Notes: generated by a model from the sequence alone, not told the origin. Counted from the first letter of the stretch, positions 25,465-34,971 are shown. The stretch: 53,299 bases of DNA from an uncultured Hyphomicrobiales bacterium (GCA_903861645.1 CAIOVE010000006.1:1-53299); one strand, 5' to 3'. Numbers and translations are program-made.

Positions 25465-26688
25465 ATGGTGGCATTCATGCCTGGCGTTGCCCGCACGGAC
25501 CGCAAACTCAGAATTCTGCACGTGCTGCGCGCGCCGCTGGGCGGACTTTTCCGCCATGTCGTCGATCTGGCGCGCGGTCTCGCCGAACGCGGTCATGCCG
25601 TTGGTCTCGTCACCGATTCGCTCACCGGTGGGGACAGGGCGACGCAGGTGCTCGGCGAACTGGCGCCCATCATGGAACTGGGCGTGACCCGGGTTCCGAT
25701 GCATCGCAACCCTCACGTCTCCGACATAACCGCGTTGCGTCACGTCATGCATCGCATCGGCGACACCCATCCGGACGTGGTCCATGGCCATGGATCAAAG
25801 GGCGGGTTTTTCGCGCGGGCGCCAGGGCTTCTGCCTGGCTCGAACCCGGTCGTGCGGGCCTACACGCCACACGGCGGCAGCTTCAACTACAAGCCCGGCA
25901 CCTTCGTGAACGGCGTTTACATGCTGGCGGAATCCGCGCTGGCGCGGGCGACCGACATCTTCCTGTTCGAGAGCGCCTATATCGGGCGTCGGTTCGACGA
26001 AAGCGTCGGCTATGACAAGTCGCTCAAGCGCATCGTGCTCAATGGCATCGCCGAATCCGAAACGGTGCCCGTTGTCGCGGACGCCGACGCGGCGGATTTC
26101 GTCTATGTCGGCGAACTGCGCTCGGCGAAGGGCATCGACACAATGATCGACGCCCTGCGGGTGGTTCGCGATCGCATTGGCCGCGTGCCCCGCGCGATCC
26201 TCGTGGGCTCCGGACCCGACGAGGCGGCGCTGCATGAACACGCGCGCGCGGCCGGTCTCGAGGACTGCATCACGATGCCCGGCCCGATGCCGGCGCGTCA
26301 GGCCTTCTCGCTCGGCAAGATTCTGGTCGTGCCCTCGCGCGCGGAATCCCTGCCTTACGTGGTCATCGAGGCGGCGGGCGCGCATATCCCGCTCATCGCG
26401 ACGTCGGTCGGCGGCATTCCCGAGATTTTCGGCCCCTACGCCGATCGCCTCATTCCCTGCGACGATCCCGAGCGATTGGCCGGCGCGATGATCGAGGCCT
26501 TATCCAGCGGCGATGACGAACGACGCCGGCGCGCCGGAGAGATCGCCGACTTCGTGGCCGACAGATTCACGATCGCCAACATGGTGGACTCCGTCATCGC
26601 TGGGTATCGCGACGCGCTGGGCGCGCGCGCCCCCGCCGCTCGGGCCGCCTCGAACGAAATTTCCATGACGAAAGCAATTGGTGAATAA
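25465..26688 (+). CDS. Glycosyltransferase family 4 protein
   Basis: A 407-residue GT-B fold, retaining glycosyltransferase that adds a sugar to a lipid-linked intermediate at the cytoplasmic face. The N-terminal domain begins RILHVLRAPLGGLFRHVVDLARGL (acceptor side); the C-terminal domain has FVYVGELRSAKGIDTMIDAL, VGSGPDEAALHEHARAAGL and the donor-binding E-x7-E type pattern in PSRAESLPYVVIEAAG. The sugar cannot be predicted. GAGGAC precedes the ATG. It is in a run with the Wza gene upstream and the sugar-phosphate transferase downstream. Confidence 0.92.
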   Translation: MVAFMPGVARTDRKLRILHVLRAPLGGLFRHVVDLARGLAERGHAVGLVTDSLTGGDRATQVLGELAPIMELGVTRVPMHRNPHVSDITALRHVMHRIGDTHPDVVHGHGSKGGFFARAPGLLPGSNPVVRAYTPHGGSFNYKPGTFVNGVYMLAESALARATDIFLFESAYIGRRFDESVGYDKSLKRIVLNGIAESETVPVVADADAADFVYVGELRSAKGIDTMIDALRVVRDRIGRVPRAILVGSGPDEAALHEHARAAGLEDCITMPGPMPARQAFSLGKILVVPSRAESLPYVVIEAAGAHIPLIATSVGGIPEIFGPYADRLIPCDDPERLAGAMIEALSSGDDERRRRAGEIADFVADRFTIANMVDSVIAGYRDALGARAPAARAASNEISMTKAIGE

Positions 26689-26689
26689 A

Positions 26690-28233
26690 ATGGCCGCATT
26701 CAACGCCGAGGACATGAAGCGCTACGACGCGGAACGAAAGTCCGCCGACTCCGCGCCGAATACTTCCGACGAACGCAAGTGGATGCTCGCGCTGGCCGAA
26801 GTGCAAACCAGCCAATCGGCCGAACCCGCTTATTCGCCCGTCGTGCTCGCGGGTTTTGTGCGCCTGCTCGACTTCATGATCGTTCTGGTCTGCGGCTTTT
26901 TCATCGACTGGCTCTATCTGTCGACGGAAACCGGCCACGCGATCGAATACCTCGTGGCGATTCCCTCCGTCGCCGCCTGCGCGGTCATCGTGTTTCAGGC
27001 GCTCGGCATCAATAACGTCGGCGCGTTCCGACACCCCGTCAATCAGGGATTTCGTCTCGCCGGGGGTCTCGCGCTGGTGTTCCTGGGCGCCCTCGCGATT
27101 GTCTTCTTCGCCAAGCTCGAAATGGCGTTTTCGCGCGTCTGGCTCTTGAGCTGGTTCGCGCTTTCGCTTGGCGGCCTGATGATCGAGCGCGGCGCCGTCT
27201 CGATCATCACGCGGCGCCTCACCCGCATCGGCCGCCTCGATCGCCGCGTCGCGGTGGTTGGCGGAGGGCCATCATGCGAGCAGCTGCTGACGGAGCTCGC
27301 TTCCCAGAAGGACACCGACCTGCGCATCTACGGCGTGTTCGACGATCGTCTCGGCGATCGCTCGCAGGATGTCGTCGCCGGCTTTCCGAAACTGGGCCCC
27401 GTCGACGATCTTGTCGTCTTCGCCCGGCACGCGCGCCTTGATCTGGTGATCTTCGCCATGCCGATCACGGCGGAGCAGCGGCTCCTGCAAATGCTGCGCA
27501 AGCTTTGGGTGCTGCCCGTGGACATTCGCCTCGCCGCGCACAGCAACCAGTTGCGCTTCCGTCCGCGGTCTTATTCCTACGTCGGCTCGGTGCCCGTGCT
27601 GGATGTCTTCGACAAGCCCATCGCCGATTGGGACGTCGTGCTCAAGAGCGCCTTCGATCGCGTGGTCGGATCGCTGCTGTTGCTGCTGCTGTCGCCGCTG
27701 TTCCTGCTGGTCGCCGCGGCGATCAAGCTGGACTCCAAGGGGCCGGTTTTCTTCCGGCAAAAACGGTACGGCTTCAACAACGAGCTCGTCGAGATCTTCA
27801 AGTTTCGCTCGATGTATATCGACGATCTCGATCACACCGCCTCCAAGCTGGTCACCAAGGACGATCCGCGCGTGACACGCGTCGGCCGGTTCATTCGCAA
27901 GGCCTCGATCGATGAACTGCCGCAGCTTTTCAACGTGGTTTTCAGCGGCAACCTGTCGCTTGTCGGGCCTCGCCCCACGCGGTTCACGCCAAGGCCGCCG
28001 ATCGCAAGTACGACGAGGTCGTCGATGGGTACTTCGCACGACACCGGGTGCGTCCGGGCATCACGGGCTGGGCGCAGATCAATGGCTGGCGCGGCGAGAC
28101 CGACACGCAGGAAAAGCTGCAGAACCGCGTCGAACACGACCTCTACTACATCGAAAACTGGTCGATCGCCTTCGATCTCTACATTCTCGCCATGACGCCC
28201 TTCGCGCTCCTCAAGGCAGAGAATGCCTACTGA
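26690..28233 (+). pseudogene. Undecaprenyl-phosphate glycosyl-1-phosphate transferase (ExoY/WcaJ-type), frameshifted
   Basis: This enzyme starts the repeat unit by moving a sugar phosphate to undecaprenyl phosphate in the inner membrane. N-terminal helices (about residues 45-190 of the frame), a CoA/Rossmann-like domain (VAVVGGGPSCEQLL), a further helix near LLLLLLSPLFLLVAAAIKL and the catalytic KFRSMY and KASIDELPQLFNVV motifs are intact. Right after LVGPRP the frame is lost: a four-C run at 27973-27976 seems one C short. From CAC at 27976 the -1 frame continues as the expected HAVHAKAADRKYDE, RPGITGWAQINGWRGE and ends ENAY at 28233. One added base restores a protein of about 514 residues. 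Start choice: ATG 26690, with GTG/TTG at 26681/26678 as alternatives. Confidence 0.88.
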
Positions 28234-29404
28234 GCGCGGCGCGCGCGGCGCGGGCGTGGCGCTCGCCGCCGCGCTGTCGCTGACGTGCGCGACGTCGCTT
28301 CAGGCCGCCGACATCAAGGTTTCCATGGGCGCCGGCGGACCGCAAGCCATGTACCGGAGTGGAGTCGATGGATGCGCGCCCATCGACACGCCAGACATCG
28401 ATCCGCGCGCATTCCGCGACGCGTCGGGCGGCGTCGCGATGTTCGCCCTGCACTACGTCAACCGCGCCTTGCGCGGCCCGGATCTCGCGCATCTCAAGAT
28501 CGATTGCGCCGTGGCGCTCGATTCTGCGCATGATCCAGAGGCGGCCCATTACAATGATCGCCGTTACATGACGGCGACATGGACCGACAATGGCCGAGAT
28601 GTCGTCGGCATTGTCCACCACGAATATCACGCCGACGATCACCGCGCCTGCGCGACGACGCAATCGATCGGCTGCTGGTACAATACGATCCTGTCGTTTT
28701 CCTCGAGGGATGGCGGGCGCTCCTTCACCATGGACAGACCAGCCGTCGTCGCCGCCGCGCCCTTCAAACAGGATGTCGAACAAGGCCGCCATCGCGGCTT
28801 TTTCAATCCCTCGAACATCGTCTCCGACGGTCGATACAAATATTTCATGGCCTCGACCACGGGCTGGTCGGGGCAGAATTACGGCGTTTGCCTGTTTCGT
28901 TCGCCAAACCCTTTCGACAGCGCGAGCTGGCGCGCGTGGGATGGCGCCGATTTCACCGTCCGATACGGCGACCCCTATGGCCCCCGCGCGCCCGCGCCGA
29001 GGCCCTGCGCCATCGTCGCGCCCTTTGTCTTTCCGGTAGGTTCGCTCGTGAAGCACGCGGCAAGCGGTCGCTGGCTCGCCGTCTGGATGGCGAAGAAGGA
29101 CGATGGCGCCTTCCCCATCAGCGGATTTTACACCTCGACCTCCGGCGATTTGCGCCATTGGTCTCAACCGCGACTATTGCTCGCCGGACCGACCATCCAC
29201 GACGGCGCCTGCGGCGGATCGCTCATCGCCTACCCGTCGATAATCGACGAGAACGCGAGAACACGCAATTTCGAGGACGCCGGCGACTCGCCATGGCTCT
29301 ATTACGTTTCGATCAAAATGAATGGCTGCGAAACCGGCGAGCGCGCGCTCCAGCGCGAACGCCTGAAAATATCCCTCGACGAGCGGGCCGGAGTCCATCC
29401 ATGA
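28223..29404 (+). CDS. Secreted beta-propeller-like protein, possible glycosidase
   Basis: A 393-residue protein with a signal peptide (hydrophobic stretch around residues 10-28, ending LQAAD). Repeated segments such as YMTATWTDNG, TILSFSSRDGGRSFTMD, GFFNPSNIVSDGRYKYFM and GFYTSTSGDLRHWSQPRLLL resemble blades of a five-bladed glycosidase or sialidase-like propeller with Asp-box-like SxDGGRSF. Several cysteines could form disulfides. Its ATG overlaps the last 11 bases of the sugar-phosphate transferase frame, behind AAGGCAGAG, so it is translationally coupled. It may trim or bind the exported polysaccharide; catalytic residues are not assigned. Confidence 0.8.
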   Translation: MPTERGARGAGVALAAALSLTCATSLQAADIKVSMGAGGPQAMYRSGVDGCAPIDTPDIDPRAFRDASGGVAMFALHYVNRALRGPDLAHLKIDCAVALDSAHDPEAAHYNDRRYMTATWTDNGRDVVGIVHHEYHADDHRACATTQSIGCWYNTILSFSSRDGGRSFTMDRPAVVAAAPFKQDVEQGRHRGFFNPSNIVSDGRYKYFMASTTGWSGQNYGVCLFRSPNPFDSASWRAWDGADFTVRYGDPYGPRAPAPRPCAIVAPFVFPVGSLVKHAASGRWLAVWMAKKDDGAFPISGFYTSTSGDLRHWSQPRLLLAGPTIHDGACGGSLIAYPSIIDENARTRNFEDAGDSPWLYYVSIKMNGCETGERALQRERLKISLDERAGVHP

Positions 29405-30684
29405 GCAACGCCGTTCTTGCTCACGCGGACACAGCGCGCGCGGGGTGGCGCGTCTCCTCGCGCAAGCTTGTCAACTTCCTGTTCTTCATCTTCATCGTCA
29501 GCGGCGCGATCGCCATCGTCGAGCCATCGCCCTACGACTTCGCGTCGCTGATCGCGATGCCCGTCTGGTTTGTCTGCGGGTTTCGCGTGCACCGCATGTT
29601 CGTGCCGTATTTCCTGCTGATGACGGTCTATCTGCTGTCGGGTTTCATCGCGCTCATTCCCTACTGGAACGAACCCGACCCCGTCGTGTTCGAGCTTCAA
29701 TCGCTATACCTGTACATCACCGCGATCTTCTTCGGACTATTTTTCGGCGAGCGCACGCTTGAACGCGGCGAGCTATGCCTCAAGGCTTTCGCGCTGGCCT
29801 GTGTCATCTCGTCCGCCGCCGGCATCATCGGCTATTTCGACATCGCCGGCACCGGTCTCATATTCGCGACCTATGGCCGCGCCGCCGGCACGTTCAAGGA
29901 TCCGAACGTTTTCGGCTCGTTCCTGATCCTGGGCGCGCTCTATTGCATGCAACTGATCATGCTGCGCCGCGCCAAACACGTCTTCATCGTGGTTCTGTCG
30001 CTCGCCATCATCATCGCTGGCGTCTTCTTCTCGTTCTCGCGCGGCTCGTGGGGCGCGTTCATGTTCGCCAGCATGATGATGATCGGCATGGCGCTGGTGA
30101 CCAATCCCGACCCGAAGGTGCGGCGCCAGATCCTGATCGGCGTGCTCGTCGCGATCGTGCTCGCGGCGATCCTGCTGGCGGTGTTGATGTCGGTTGACTC
30201 CATCCGCGAACTCGCGTTCCAGCGGTCGCAATCGGTTGGCGAGGAATACGACGACCGCCGTTTCGACAATCAGGCGCGCTCGCTGTCGATGTTGCTGGAT
30301 CGCCCCCTTGGGTTTGGCCCTCTGCGCTTTCGCAACTACTTCGATCTGGAACCGCACAGCTCCTACGTCAACGCCTTTGCCTCGTACGGCTGGCTCGGCG
30401 GCTTCTCGTTCCTGCTGCTGGTTGGCGTCACCGGATTCATCGGCTTTCGCCAGTGCTTCGCGCGGTCACCCTTCCGCTCGCTGTCGCAGGTCGTGTGGCC
30501 TTCGCTGATGGTGTTTTTCCTGCAAGGGTTCCAGATCGACATCGACCACTGGCGACATGTCTATCTGATGATCGGCATGGTCTGGGGCATCGAGGCCGCG
30601 AGGCGAAGGTGGATGGAGGATCAGGACCGGGAGCCGTCGGCGATCCCGTCTCGACGCCGCGCGGCGGCAAGCGCCCGCGCGTAA
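29401..30684 (+). CDS. Wzy-like polysaccharide polymerase (O-antigen ligase family)
   Basis: A 427-residue inner-membrane protein with about ten to twelve helices. The Wzy_C/O-antigen ligase marks are present: GRAAGTFKDPNVFGSFLILG, FSFSRGSWGAFMFA and, after the large periplasmic loop (MSVDSIRELAFQRSQSVGEE), PLGFGPLRF plus HSSYVNAFASYGWLGG. It would polymerise repeat units on the periplasmic side. Its ATG overlaps the stop of the propeller-like gene by four bases. Its 3' end overlaps the convergent glycosyltransferase gene by 64 bases. Confidence 0.92.
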   Translation: MSNAVLAHADTARAGWRVSSRKLVNFLFFIFIVSGAIAIVEPSPYDFASLIAMPVWFVCGFRVHRMFVPYFLLMTVYLLSGFIALIPYWNEPDPVVFELQSLYLYITAIFFGLFFGERTLERGELCLKAFALACVISSAAGIIGYFDIAGTGLIFATYGRAAGTFKDPNVFGSFLILGALYCMQLIMLRRAKHVFIVVLSLAIIIAGVFFSFSRGSWGAFMFASMMMIGMALVTNPDPKVRRQILIGVLVAIVLAAILLAVLMSVDSIRELAFQRSQSVGEEYDDRRFDNQARSLSMLLDRPLGFGPLRFRNYFDLEPHSSYVNAFASYGWLGGFSFLLLVGVTGFIGFRQCFARSPFRSLSQVVWPSLMVFFLQGFQIDIDHWRHVYLMIGMVWGIEAARRRWMEDQDREPSAIPSRRRAAASARA

Positions 30685-31865
30685 ACATCCTCGGTCGCGT
30701 CCAGATGACGCGCCATGGTCAGCGGCGCGCTCCAATAGCGGCGCCAGGCGTTTTCGCTCATGCGCGCCGCCGTCGCGTCATCCTTCAGTTTTCGCAAGGC
30801 GGCGGCCAGGCTATCGGCGTCCGCCGATTTGAACCAGAATCCATTTTCGCCGTCCACAACCGCCTCGCGCCCCGCGCAGGCATCGCTGACAACGACCGGC
30901 GCGCCGCGCGCGAGGGCCTCGTAAACCGTCAACGGCTGGCCCTCGTACCAGACCGAAGGGAACACAAGCGCGCGCGCCGCCCGCATGATGTCGCCCAGTT
31001 CCGCCGGCGACTTCCAGCCAAGGAAGCGCGCGTCGGGGTATTTTTGACGTAGCTCGCCCATGAGCGGGCCATCGCCCGCGATGGTCGCGGTCACGCCGGC
31101 GCGCCGGGCCGCCTCGCAAAAGTGCGCGATGCCCTTCTCGGTCGACACACGACCGACAAACAAAAAGTCTTCGCCGATCCCGCTTCTTGGACCGGGATCA
31201 GTCGCGTCGATGGGATTGTCGACGCGGCACCACTCGACGCCGGGCGCCACGTAGTCGCGGGACACGCGATATTGCAGGTCGCTGATCGTGATCACATGCG
31301 AGAAGGCGTCGGCGAGGCCGCCAAACCGCAGCAATTCGTGCCGCGCCAGGCGCGCCACCTTGCGCGCGTAGGAGCGCGCGTCGCAATTCGTCGTTACGCA
31401 CGACAACGACATGGGCGCCCGATGACAAGGTTCCGCGCGCGGATAATCATAGAAGCCGCCATTCGGACACACGAGGAAGAATTCGTGCATCGTGTAGACG
31501 CGGCCACATTTCGCCTCGCGCAGCGCCGCGCCGATCGAGGGCGACAGCGCCTTTGCCCAGGCGTGGACGTGCACGACGGATCGGGCGGAATCGAGCCCGG
31601 CGATGACCTCGGCGAGACGCGCGCGCGACGCGCCGTTCCATAGCGTCTGCGCCAAAAACGCCAGCTTACCCGAAGTCTCGATATCGCCCTGCCCGAGGCA
31701 AACGACCTTCACGCCCGCCGGCTCCAGTCGCGGATCGACCGGCCCCACCGCGGCGAAATAAGTCACCTCGTGGCCGCCCCCCGCGAGGCCGATGGCGCTT
31801 TCGATGGAAACCTTCGCCTGGCCGCCATTGATATGGGCGTGGTCGGCGACAACTACGACTTGCAT
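30621..31865 (-). CDS. Glycosyltransferase family 4 protein
   Basis: A 414-residue GT-B glycosyltransferase. The N-terminus HAHINGGQAKVSIESAIGLAGGGHEV is the typical acceptor-domain opening; the YTMHEFFLVCPNGGFYDYP region matches GT4 enzymes of the polysaccharide type; the donor domain has FLFVGRVSTEKGIAHFCEAA and FPSVWYEGQPLTVYEALARGAPVVVS. It is the only leftward gene within this half of the locus. Its last 64 bases overlap the polymerase gene, and it shares a 246-base divergent control region with the ATP-grasp gene. Confidence 0.92.
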   Translation of the reverse strand: MQVVVVADHAHINGGQAKVSIESAIGLAGGGHEVTYFAAVGPVDPRLEPAGVKVVCLGQGDIETSGKLAFLAQTLWNGASRARLAEVIAGLDSARSVVHVHAWAKALSPSIGAALREAKCGRVYTMHEFFLVCPNGGFYDYPRAEPCHRAPMSLSCVTTNCDARSYARKVARLARHELLRFGGLADAFSHVITISDLQYRVSRDYVAPGVEWCRVDNPIDATDPGPRSGIGEDFLFVGRVSTEKGIAHFCEAARRAGVTATIAGDGPLMGELRQKYPDARFLGWKSPAELGDIMRAARALVFPSVWYEGQPLTVYEALARGAPVVVSDACAGREAVVDGENGFWFKSADADSLAAALRKLKDDATAARMSENAWRRYWSAPLTMARHLDATEDVYARALAAARRRDGIADGSRS

Positions 31866-32111
31866 GCCCGTTCATTCCCGATGCGAGACCGGGCTCACCT
31901 TGCGGGCGCGATGTTGAGGAATGCTTTCGGTCGCGGCGACGTCGCCCCGTTAGCCTTAACGCTTGTTTTTCGCGCTGGCCGCGCGCGCGAACGCAAGCGT
32001 GGCGCGGTCCCTGCCCTTCCACGAAGATCAAAAGCGGGAATGTCCCGATATGGCGCGGGTTGGAAGCCAAAAGCCCGGTCAAGGACGTTTCTGGCCAGCA
32101 GCGGGACGTCC

Positions 32112-33305
32112 ATGGCCGGGTTGTGGAGACGGAATCTATCGAGTTCGAAGCCCCGTCGCGCCGCCGTGGTCGTGGGCGGCAATCTCAACGCGCTCGGCGT
32201 TACGCGCGCGCTCGCCCGGGCGAACATTCCCGTCATCCTGATTTCACGCAGGCCCGACGACATCGCGGCATGGTCGCGCCATTGCGTGGTCGAGACGGTC
32301 GGAAGTTACGAGGGCGAGCCGCTGATCGCGGGCCTTTATCGCGCCAGGGCGAGAGCCGGTCATGATCCATTCCTGATGCTGACCGACGAGGACGCCGTGC
32401 GCACCGTGTCCGAAAATCGGACGGCCCTGTTGAATGATTTCCGTTTCGACCTCCCGGATCAGACGGCGACACGCGCCCTGGAGCGCAAGATCGATATCGA
32501 CGCTTTCGCCCGGCGGGAGGGTTTCGCGGTCCCATACGCCGTCGCGATTTCGCGCGAAGCCGATATGGCCGGCCTCGACCGCATCGAGGGGCCGATCATC
32601 GTCAAGCCCTCGGACAAGACGCCCGTGCGCGGCCTGCCGATGGAAAGGACAATGCTGACGCGATCCCGCGCCGACGCCATCGCGCGATGCCGGGAGCTCG
32701 TGGCGGCCGGCGCGGGCGCGCTGGCGCAGGAATGGATCGATGGCGACGATTCCAGCCTGTATTTCTGCCTGTTTTACGCCGACGCGCGCGGCGAGCCGTT
32801 CGTCATATTCACCGGCCGCAAGCTCGTCGCCTATCCGCCGCGGGTTGGCTCGACCGCGGTTTGCGCGCCGGCGCAGGGCGCCCGGCTGGCGCTGGAGCCC
32901 ATCGCCCGGCGCTTCGCCCGGCTGGCGGGCATGGTGGGCCCGGGCGGCGTCGAGTTCAAATGGGATGCCCGGCGCAAACTCTTCGTCATCATTGAACCGA
33001 CGGTCGGCCGCACCGACTGGCAGGCCGAGGTCGCGACGCTGGCGGGGGTGAACATCCCGCTCGAAGGCTATCGCCACGCCACGGGCGAGGAGACGCCGCG
33101 CGCGCGCCGCATGGAGCGTCAGGTCGCCTGGCGGTCATCGCGCGCGCACCGGGTCGCCGGCCTGCCGCGCGGCGCCGCGATCCACGACGGCTACTGGCGC
33201 GCCAACGATCCATGGCCAGCCTACGCCTATTACATCCACGAACGGGCGAAACGCCTGTCGCGGCGGCTTTTCCTCACTCAGGAAGCACGGGGAGCAACAC
33301 CATGA
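32112..33305 (+). CDS. ATP-grasp superfamily ligase in the exopolysaccharide locus
   Basis: A 397-residue protein. The N-terminal preATP-grasp part begins AAVVVGGNLNALGVTRALARA and reads like a carboxylate-amine ligase; the ATP-grasp region runs from about ALERKIDIDAFARREGFAVP through GPIIVKPSDKTPV and GALAQEWIDGDDSSLYF to the metal-binding VEFKWDARRKLFVIIEPTVGR (E281/K283, E near 293). Such ligases join a carboxylate to an amine, alcohol or thiol using ATP. It is followed by the flavin mono-oxygenase gene with a four-base overlap. The start at 32112 has a weak ribosome site; earlier starts are possible. Confidence 0.88.
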   Translation: MAGLWRRNLSSSKPRRAAVVVGGNLNALGVTRALARANIPVILISRRPDDIAAWSRHCVVETVGSYEGEPLIAGLYRARARAGHDPFLMLTDEDAVRTVSENRTALLNDFRFDLPDQTATRALERKIDIDAFARREGFAVPYAVAISREADMAGLDRIEGPIIVKPSDKTPVRGLPMERTMLTRSRADAIARCRELVAAGAGALAQEWIDGDDSSLYFCLFYADARGEPFVIFTGRKLVAYPPRVGSTAVCAPAQGARLALEPIARRFARLAGMVGPGGVEFKWDARRKLFVIIEPTVGRTDWQAEVATLAGVNIPLEGYRHATGEETPRARRMERQVAWRSSRAHRVAGLPRGAAIHDGYWRANDPWPAYAYYIHERAKRLSRRLFLTQEARGATP

Positions 33306-34570
33306 TCCAGACGGATGTCGCCATTGTCGGCGCTGGCCCATACGGCCTTTCCATTTCCGCTCATTTGCGCGCCCGCGGCGTGGATCACGTCGTGCTCGGG
33401 CGTCCGCTGGAAAGCTGGCGGAAGGACATGCCCGAAGACATGGTTCTGAAATCGGAGCCATTCGCCTCCAACCTCTGGGACGAGGCCGGCGATTTCACGC
33501 TCGAAACCTTCCGCGTCCATCGCGGCCTGCCCTACCAGCATTGCGGCGCGCCGCTGACCCGCCGCGATTTCATGTCGTACGGCGACTGGTTCCAACGCAA
33601 CGCGGCGCCCGATATCGTCGAAACCTACGCGCGCTCCCTGCGCCGCGAGCCCTCCGGCCAATACAGCCTCGAACTCGAGGACGGCGGCGCCCTGCGCGCG
33701 CGCAAGGTCGTGCTCGCCACCGGCCACATGCCCTTTCGCGAGACGCCCGAGAACTTGCGCCATCTGCCGGCGGAACTTTTCAGCCACAGCGCCGACGCCA
33801 GCGACGTGGCGCGTTTCGCCGGCAAGGACGTGACCATCGTGGGACTTGGCCAGTCGGCGCTCGAACACGCGGCCCTGCTGCACGAGGCGGGCGCCCGCGT
33901 GCGCGTCATCGGGCGGGACGCGCGCGTCGCGTGGAACGGACTTCCCCGCCCGACCCCCACGCTTCTGGAGCGCCTGACGGCGCCGGAAGGCGGTCTCGGC
34001 GCTGGCTGGCGCGCCTATCTGTTCTCTGAATTTCCCCGACTTTTTCGCCAGTTGCGGGCGGAATCGCGGCTGCGGATCGTCCGCAACGGCTGGGGGCCGT
34101 CCGGCGCCTGGTGGTTGCGGGCGCGCGTCGACGGCAAGGTTCCGATCTCGACGGGCGCGCATATCGAGGAAGCCAGGGAGCATGGCGGGCGGGTTTTGCT
34201 GAAACTGCGCGAATCCGGCGGCGCGAGCAATATTTTCACCGATCACGTCATCGCGGCGACGGGTTTTCGCGTCGACTTCGACCGGCTCGCCTATATCGAC
34301 CCCGCTCTGCGGGCGGGCGTGGCCAGGGTCGGCGGATCGCCCGCGCTCTCGGCGGGCTTCGAGACCAGCGTCCCCGGTCTGTTCGCGGTCGGCGCCATGG
34401 GCGCGGCGACCTTTGGTCCGGTGATGCGCTTCATGTACGGCGCCAAGCACGCGGCGCCGCTGATCGCGCGCCGGTTGGCGGCGAACGCCGGACGCGCTGG
34501 CGCGGAAAACAGGGCCATCAGCCGACAACCGGCCTCGGGCCTGATTGATGGCGTCCGGCAAACGGGATAA
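33302..34570 (+). CDS. FAD/NADPH-dependent mono-oxygenase-like protein
   Basis: A 422-residue two-dinucleotide flavoprotein. FAD-binding GAGPYG is at 10-15, the KSEPFASNLWD substrate-side segment follows, the NADPH-binding GLGQSA is at 181-186 and the ATGF motif of class B flavin mono-oxygenases is at 319-322. The group includes enzymes annotated as HpyO-type urate hydroxylases and is related to ornithine/lysine N-hydroxylases, but the real substrate is unknown. The ATG lies inside the ATP-grasp stop codon overlap, so the pair is coupled and probably acts on the same compound. The last 25 residues are low-complexity. Confidence 0.88.
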   Translation: MIQTDVAIVGAGPYGLSISAHLRARGVDHVVLGRPLESWRKDMPEDMVLKSEPFASNLWDEAGDFTLETFRVHRGLPYQHCGAPLTRRDFMSYGDWFQRNAAPDIVETYARSLRREPSGQYSLELEDGGALRARKVVLATGHMPFRETPENLRHLPAELFSHSADASDVARFAGKDVTIVGLGQSALEHAALLHEAGARVRVIGRDARVAWNGLPRPTPTLLERLTAPEGGLGAGWRAYLFSEFPRLFRQLRAESRLRIVRNGWGPSGAWWLRARVDGKVPISTGAHIEEAREHGGRVLLKLRESGGASNIFTDHVIAATGFRVDFDRLAYIDPALRAGVARVGGSPALSAGFETSVPGLFAVGAMGAATFGPVMRFMYGAKHAAPLIARRLAANAGRAGAENRAISRQPASGLIDGVRQTG

Positions 34571-34611
34571 TCGGCTAGCGCGGGGCGCTTTTCCCGCGTG
34601 GGAGCAGCCTC

Positions 34612-34971
34612 ATGGCGCGATGGTCGGCGATTCTGGTTGGCGTTTCCGGATTGATGGGCGCGGCTGGCGTGGGGCTGGCGGCGTGGGCCGCCCATCGCGG
34701 CGGCGGCGACATGCTCATGACGGCCGCCCTGTTTCTTATTCTGCACGCCGGAGCGGTGGCGGGAATCGCCTTGGCGGCCCGGTCAAGGTTGCCGCTGGCG
34801 GCGGCTTCGGCGCTTGCCTGGGGCGCCACCCTGTTCTCGGGCGACCTCGCCCTGCGCTTCACGATCAATGTGAAGCCGTGGGCGCTGGCCGCGCCGACAG
34901 GCGGCGTGATCATGATTCTGGGGTGGCTGGGCCTGTCGGTCGCCGCGACGTTTATGTTTCGAGGCCGATAA
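34612..34971 (+). CDS. DUF423 membrane protein
   Basis: A 119-residue inner-membrane protein with four hydrophobic helices. It matches the DUF423 (YgdD-like) pattern: a start with GVSGLMGAAGVGLAAWAAH, then AALFLILHAGAVAGIALAA, GATLFSGDLALRF and APTGGVIMILGWLGL. Function unknown. GGGAG lies ten bases before the ATG. It trails the flavoprotein gene by 41 bases and may be read through from it, but nothing ties it to exopolysaccharide. Confidence 0.88.
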   Translation: MARWSAILVGVSGLMGAAGVGLAAWAAHRGGGDMLMTAALFLILHAGAVAGIALAARSRLPLAAASALAWGATLFSGDLALRFTINVKPWALAAPTGGVIMILGWLGLSVAATFMFRGR

